Of a DNA stretch of 9,960 nucleotides, positions 7,074 through 9,960 are shown one piece after another. The notes under the pieces were generated by a model, which saw only the letters and a list, made by a program, of their open reading frames with translations, was not told the origin of the DNA and made no database searches. The position numbers and the translations under genes are program-made. This DNA is from Candidatus Niyogiibacteriota bacterium (GTDB lineage Bacteria; Patescibacteriota; Minisyncoccia; 1-14-0-10-42-19), in assembly GCA_016204155.1 (NCBI GenBank), contig JACQLG010000028.1, forward strand, positions 1 through 9,960. Direction: 5' to 3'. Position 1 is the stretch's first letter, and each line of letters opens with the position of its first letter.

Positions 7074-7078
7074 AATAA

Positions 7079-8935
7079 TCATTCAACCGTTACACTTTTC
7101 GCTAAATTGCGCGGCTTATCGACATCAGCGCCGCGAAAACATGCGATATGATACGCAAAAAGTTGAAGGGGAATGACCGCCAACACCGGACTTAACGCTT
7201 CGTGCGTCTGCGGAATAGCAATGATATGTTTTGTATATTTCTGAAACGCGCTGTCTCCAGCCGTGACAAGCCCGATAATCGGGCCTTTGCGTGCGCGCAC
7301 CTCTTGAATTGCGGATATAATTTTTTCATAGACGCTATCTTGAAGCGCAATTGCAACCGTCGGGAAATGCTGATCTATCAAAGCAATTGGGCCATGCTTC
7401 ATCTCTCCTGCCGGATACCCTTCGGCATGAATGTAAGAAATTTCTTTGAGCTTTAACGCGCCCTCAAGCGCTGTCGGCCAATTAAACTTTCTTCCTAAAA
7501 ACAGAAAATTTTGCGCGGCAGAAAACTTCTTTGCAATTTTTTTAATTACTTGATCTTGTTTTAAAACAAAGCGGCATTTGCGCGGGAGAGCGACAAGTTC
7601 TTTTAGAAATTCCTTCCGTTTTTCGTCAGAGAGGGTTTTGCGTTCCGTCCCCAGAAAAACGGCGAGCATCGCAAGAGTAACGAGTTGCGAGATAAACGCT
7701 TTTGTGGATGCAACCGCAATTTCAGGGCCTGCATGGTTATAGATTCCCGCGTGCACTTCTCGCGCAATAGAAGACCCGACAACATTAACAATCCCAACGG
7801 TTTTTGCCCCTCGCCGTTTTGCCTCTCTTGCCGCCTCCAGCGTATCTGCGGTTTCTCCCGATTGTGAAATGACAATAACTAAAGCGCTCCGATCCACAGT
7901 CGAAGGCGCATAACGAAATTCCGAACCATATACAACATCTACAGGGATCTTCGCCATTTCTTCAATTAAATATTTCCCGATAAGCCCTGCGTAATATGAA
8001 GTTCCGCATGCGGCAATCACAATACGTTTTATCCATTCAAGTTTTTTCTGTACCGATTCCAAACCTCCAAGCTTCACAACTCCTTCTTTCGCAAGCACTC
8101 TCCCCCGAAGCGCATTTTCAATAACGTCTGGCGCGGCGAATATTTCTTTCAGCATAAAATGAGGGAATCCTTCTTTCTGGGACTCTTCTTGAGACCATGT
8201 AATGAGTGAAGCATTTTTAAAAAGCGTGTTATTTGCAATATCAAAAATGCGGTGCCCTTCGGACGACAATGAAATAAGTTCATTATCGTCAAGGTATATG
8301 ACGCGCTTTGTATGTTCGGAAATCGCGCTTGCGTCGGATGCGATAATATATTCGTTTTTCTTCCCTACGCCGACGAGTAACGGAGAACCTCTGCGCGCGG
8401 CGACTACGCGGTTAGGCCACCGGGAAGATATGACAACAATGCCGAATGTGCCCCGGACATGGCGGAGAGCCTGACGCACCGCATCTTCCAAAGATAACGC
8501 GCCAAACGAAATCATACGCTCAATTAAATGGACAAGCGCTTCCGTATCAGTACTGGAACGGAACACATGCCCCTCGCGGGAAAGCGCCTCTCTCAGCGCA
8601 TCGCTATTTTCAATAATGCCGTTATGCACCAATGCGATTTCTTTTTTGCATCCGATATGAGGATGCGCGTTCATTTTTGATGGAACTCCGTGCGTTGCCC
8701 ATCTGGTATGTCCTATTACCGCCGTCCCGAAAGCACCTGACTTCTTTTGCTTTGCCAGTATGTGCTTAAGAGCATCAAGGCGCCCGACTGTTTTTATGAC
8801 CTGAAGGCGTTTCTGCCCAACACCGAAGAATGCGACACCTGCCGAATCATATCCGCGATACTCAAGACGTTCGAGTCCACGCGTCACGACGTCAATCCCG
8901 TTTTTGTTCCCTATGTATCCTACTATTCCACACAT
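7079..8935 (-). CDS. glmS: Glutamine-fructose-6-phosphate aminotransferase (isomerizing)
   Basis: Makes glucosamine-6-phosphate from fructose-6-phosphate and glutamine, the committed step to UDP-GlcNAc and peptidoglycan. The product is 618 aa, full length. The N-terminal glutaminase begins MCGIVGYIG, so Cys2 becomes the N-terminal nucleophile after Met removal. It also shows YRGYDSAG (26-33), HTRWATHG (76-83), HNGIIEN (104-110) and SSTDTE (127-132). Two SIS domains follow. The first has ACGTSYYAG (309-317) and SQSGETADT (357-365). The second has LEGALKLKEISYIHAEGY (490-507), KHGPIALID (513-521) and the C-terminal tail DVDKPRNLAKSVTVE (604-618) with the fructose-6-phosphate lysine. The frame extends to a TTG at 8971, but only ATG 8935 gives the required N-terminal Cys. 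There is no SD; a hairpin ends 2 nt before the ATG. yvcK follows and the TrmB-like regulator precedes it. Confidence 0.97.
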   Translation of the reverse strand: MCGIVGYIGNKNGIDVVTRGLERLEYRGYDSAGVAFFGVGQKRLQVIKTVGRLDALKHILAKQKKSGAFGTAVIGHTRWATHGVPSKMNAHPHIGCKKEIALVHNGIIENSDALREALSREGHVFRSSTDTEALVHLIERMISFGALSLEDAVRQALRHVRGTFGIVVISSRWPNRVVAARRGSPLLVGVGKKNEYIIASDASAISEHTKRVIYLDDNELISLSSEGHRIFDIANNTLFKNASLITWSQEESQKEGFPHFMLKEIFAAPDVIENALRGRVLAKEGVVKLGGLESVQKKLEWIKRIVIAACGTSYYAGLIGKYLIEEMAKIPVDVVYGSEFRYAPSTVDRSALVIVISQSGETADTLEAAREAKRRGAKTVGIVNVVGSSIAREVHAGIYNHAGPEIAVASTKAFISQLVTLAMLAVFLGTERKTLSDEKRKEFLKELVALPRKCRFVLKQDQVIKKIAKKFSAAQNFLFLGRKFNWPTALEGALKLKEISYIHAEGYPAGEMKHGPIALIDQHFPTVAIALQDSVYEKIISAIQEVRARKGPIIGLVTAGDSAFQKYTKHIIAIPQTHEALSPVLAVIPLQLFAYHIACFRGADVDKPRNLAKSVTVE

Positions 8936-8937
8936 GC

Positions 8938-9061
8938 CAATTTTGCTCGCGAGTATGCGAGCGATTTGCAAAATTGAGCACCCCGCCTAAATTTTGCGGA
9001 AGTGCTTTCTTGCGACGCGCGCGCGCGAATAGCGCACCCTGTTATGGGCGAAGCGCGTCGC
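8938..9061 (-). promoter_or_regulatory. Structured 5' leader of glmS (three hairpins)
   Basis: Read on the minus strand, the leader can fold into three hairpins. H1 (9061-9012) has a perfect 9-bp GC stem, GCGACGCGC / GCGCGTCGC, with an inner CCC/GGG pairing. H2 (9006-8977) has about 10 bp with one bulge (AGCACT..CCGC / GCGGGGTGCT) and a 9-nt loop. H3 (8976-8938) has a perfect 9-bp stem, CAATTTTGC / GCAAAATTG, enclosing a second possible stem, GCTCGC / GCGAGC. H3 ends 2 nt before the glmS ATG, where an SD would lie. No T tract follows any of them, so attenuation by an intrinsic terminator is not suggested. The conserved glmS-ribozyme core was not found. Confidence 0.5.
8985..8997 (+). promoter_or_regulatory. 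13-mer motif copy C (candidate TrmB-type operator, glmS leader)
   Basis: GCCTAAATTTTGC, plus strand, 50 nt upstream of the glmS start. It shares GCCTAAATTT and the final C with the copies at 9111-9123 and 9895-9907, in the opposite orientation. It also forms the loop of leader hairpin H2, so it could act as DNA or as RNA. Confidence 0.4.
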
Positions 9062-9093
9062 CTCTGCAAATTAATTAACGACTGTTTTGTTGC

Positions 9094-9099
9094 ATTATC
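9094..9099 (-). promoter_or_regulatory. Possible -10 box for glmS
   Basis: GATAAT on the minus strand (5/6) is preceded directly by TG. No good -35 lies at 16-18 nt; that place is taken by motif copy B (9111-9123). This would suit a promoter that depends on, or is blocked by, a regulator. Transcription would begin near 9087, giving a leader of about 150 nt. Confidence 0.3.
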
Positions 9100-9110
9100 C
9101 ATATATTTTT

Positions 9111-9123
9111 GTAAAATTTAGGC
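9111..9123 (-). promoter_or_regulatory. 13-mer motif copy B (candidate operator at the glmS promoter)
   Basis: GCCTAAATTTTAC on the minus strand, immediately after the trmB-like gene and covering the -35 position of the candidate glmS promoter. It matches copies A and C at GCCTAAATTT and the last C, differing only at positions 11-12. Confidence 0.45.
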
Positions 9124-9133
9124 TGGGGTAAAA

Positions 9134-9886
9134 TCACATTAATTTCCCCCATAATTGATCAAACAACATGCGCTGAGTAGATGCGATCTTCTCGTCCTGG
9201 ATTAAAACTCCGAACGGAATATCATCTTCCGCAACGGAGATCAGCGCAATCTTCGGTCCATACACAATCATATAGGCGGGCGCGTCTTCTTTGATTGTTT
9301 TTCGCTCCGCCATCATTAAATGTTTCGGATCGCCTTCTCCACCAAGACCTATGACTTTAGTATAGATTTTCCGTTTTGTTTTTTCTTTTGTAAAATGCGG
9401 GAACAGCTTATACAAATAATTCCGGACAGACGTGGATGAATATAATACATACTCTTTTTTATCTCCGAGCAGTTCGCACGTTGCGAGCACGTCATCAAGA
9501 ATTTTTTTAATTCCCTCGTCAGAATCAAAATATTCCACGCGCGGCCGTCCCCCCTGTTTTGCATAAAGCGATTTTAATTGAGGAATGATTTCTTCAAATT
9601 TTGTTTTTTGATCGTGGATGTCGCGTTTTTTATCTTCAAGAACTGAAACAATCCTCTCGGGTGATGCAAGCAAAAAACGCCTGCGCGATCCCTGGCGCTC
9701 CGACTGCAGAAGCCCGCGCTCCAAAAGGATTTCAAGAATATCATGGACCGTACCGCGGTTAATGCCGGTGCGGGAAGAAAGATCCCGTACTGTTGCCTGC
9801 CCCAATGGCAGAAGCGCGTCATACACCGTGATTTCTTTATCATTGAGTCCGATGCTTTTTAATACGGTTTTAAGTTCTGGAACCAT
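9134..9886 (-). CDS. TrmB-family transcriptional regulator
   Basis: Cytoplasmic DNA-binding protein, 250 aa. The N-terminal winged helix (about 5-75) has the typical TrmB opening LKSIGLNDKEITVYDALLPL (9-28) and a recognition region TVRDLSSRTGINRGTVHDIL (32-51), then a basic wing QGSRRRF (65-71). A coiled-coil linker follows (about 82-108). The C-terminal effector domain (about 115-250) includes FDSDEGIKKILDDVL (120-134), HFTKEKTKRKI (164-174) and a VYGPKIALISV strand (208-218). TrmB proteins of archaea sense sugars and repress or activate sugar genes; here the effector is unknown. The next gene downstream on the same strand is glmS, and the candidate operator occurs at both promoters. A sugar-phosphate or amino-sugar signal is therefore a fair inference. 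The start lacks an SD and may be leaderless. It ends 198 nt before glmS with no clear terminator. Confidence 0.88.
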   Translation of the reverse strand: MVPELKTVLKSIGLNDKEITVYDALLPLGQATVRDLSSRTGINRGTVHDILEILLERGLLQSERQGSRRRFLLASPERIVSVLEDKKRDIHDQKTKFEEIIPQLKSLYAKQGGRPRVEYFDSDEGIKKILDDVLATCELLGDKKEYVLYSSTSVRNYLYKLFPHFTKEKTKRKIYTKVIGLGGEGDPKHLMMAERKTIKEDAPAYMIVYGPKIALISVAEDDIPFGVLIQDEKIASTQRMLFDQLWGKLM

Positions 9887-9892
9887 ATACTT

Positions 9893-9920
9893 ATGCTAAA
9901 TTTAGGCCATTTTTTGTCAA
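9893..9920 (-). promoter_or_regulatory. Promoter of the trmB-like gene with operator copy A in the spacer
   Basis: On the minus strand, a perfect -35 TTGACA (9920-9915), a 16-nt spacer and a 4/6 -10 TAGCAT (9898-9893) are visible. Motif copy A, GCCTAAATTTAGC (9907-9895), lies between the hexamers and overlaps the -10. Its core CTAAATTTAG is a perfect palindrome. The predicted start is 9886, the A of the ATG itself, giving a leaderless mRNA. The operator position suggests autorepression. Confidence 0.45.
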
Positions 9921-9939
9921 ATAAATATCTACAAAAAGC

Positions 9940-9959
9940 TGTGGATAAGTTGTGTATAT
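9940..9959 (-). other. DnaA boxes (one perfect, one near match)
   Basis: On the minus strand, TTATCCACA (9948-9940) is the consensus DnaA box. ATATACACA (9959-9951) is one base from TTATACACA, in the same orientation and 11 bp away. The surroundings are A/T rich. This could be the edge of a replication origin lying to the right, or an isolated DnaA site. Confidence 0.5.
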
Positions 9960-9960
9960 A

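Noticed and set aside
8936..8971. GlmS starting at TTG 8971
   Set aside because: The enzyme needs Cys directly after the initiator Met; only ATG 8935 gives MCGIVG. The extra codons fall in the leader hairpin.
8936..9133. A glmS ribozyme upstream of glmS
   Set aside because: The expected conserved core segments (cleavage-site AGCGCC, GACGAGG, GCGGATGC-like strings) are not present on the minus strand.
9125..9150. A terminator after the trmB-like gene (GGGG...CCCC hairpin)
   Set aside because: Short, imperfect stem lying partly inside the coding end and followed by no T tract.

Overview
The window carries nine protein genes, eight on the minus strand. Gene content suggests a Patescibacteria/CPR (Parcubacteria-like) bacterium. 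The reasons are compact genes, a TrmB-family regulator (a family common in archaea and CPR), a strongly divergent FolD, a primary sigma factor without region 1.1, and a mix of genes with strong Shine-Dalgarno (SD) sites and genes with none. This placement is inference from gene content and style; no marker gene fixes it.

Layout, left to right. 1-1072 (minus, runs off the left edge) is an amino-acid permease. 1109-1132 is an intrinsic terminator ending the unit to its right. 1158-5171 (minus) reads tsaC, glyA, folD, primary sigma factor. tsaC and glyA are 5 nt apart, and folD and the sigma gene each have their own candidate promoter. The 130-nt divergent region 5172-5300 contains nested inverted repeats. 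5301-5975 is the only plus-strand gene, a stand-alone left-handed beta-helix acetyltransferase resembling the C-terminal half of GlmU. It meets yvcK/glmR (6044-7036, minus) at a two-way terminator (5980-6019). Upstream of yvcK, on the same strand, lie glmS (7079-8935) and a TrmB-family regulator (9134-9886). The last 20 bases hold a perfect DnaA box and a near match.

How the genes fit together. The right half looks like a UDP-GlcNAc module. GlmS makes glucosamine-6-phosphate. The GlmU-like protein could do the N-acetylation step. YvcK/GlmR is known in Bacillus to bind UDP-GlcNAc and control GlmS. The TrmB-type protein is a plausible sugar-responsive regulator. A 13-base motif occurs three times, only in non-coding DNA: once between the -35 and -10 of the trmB-like gene and twice in the glmS leader. 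The glmS leader folds on paper into three consecutive hairpins, the last ending 2 nt before the start codon, with no recognisable glmS ribozyme. The left half pairs one-carbon metabolism (GlyA, FolD) with tRNA t6A synthesis (TsaC) and the housekeeping sigma factor.

There is no gene-free stretch over 300 bases. No tRNA, rRNA, CRISPR, transposase or prophage signal was seen.
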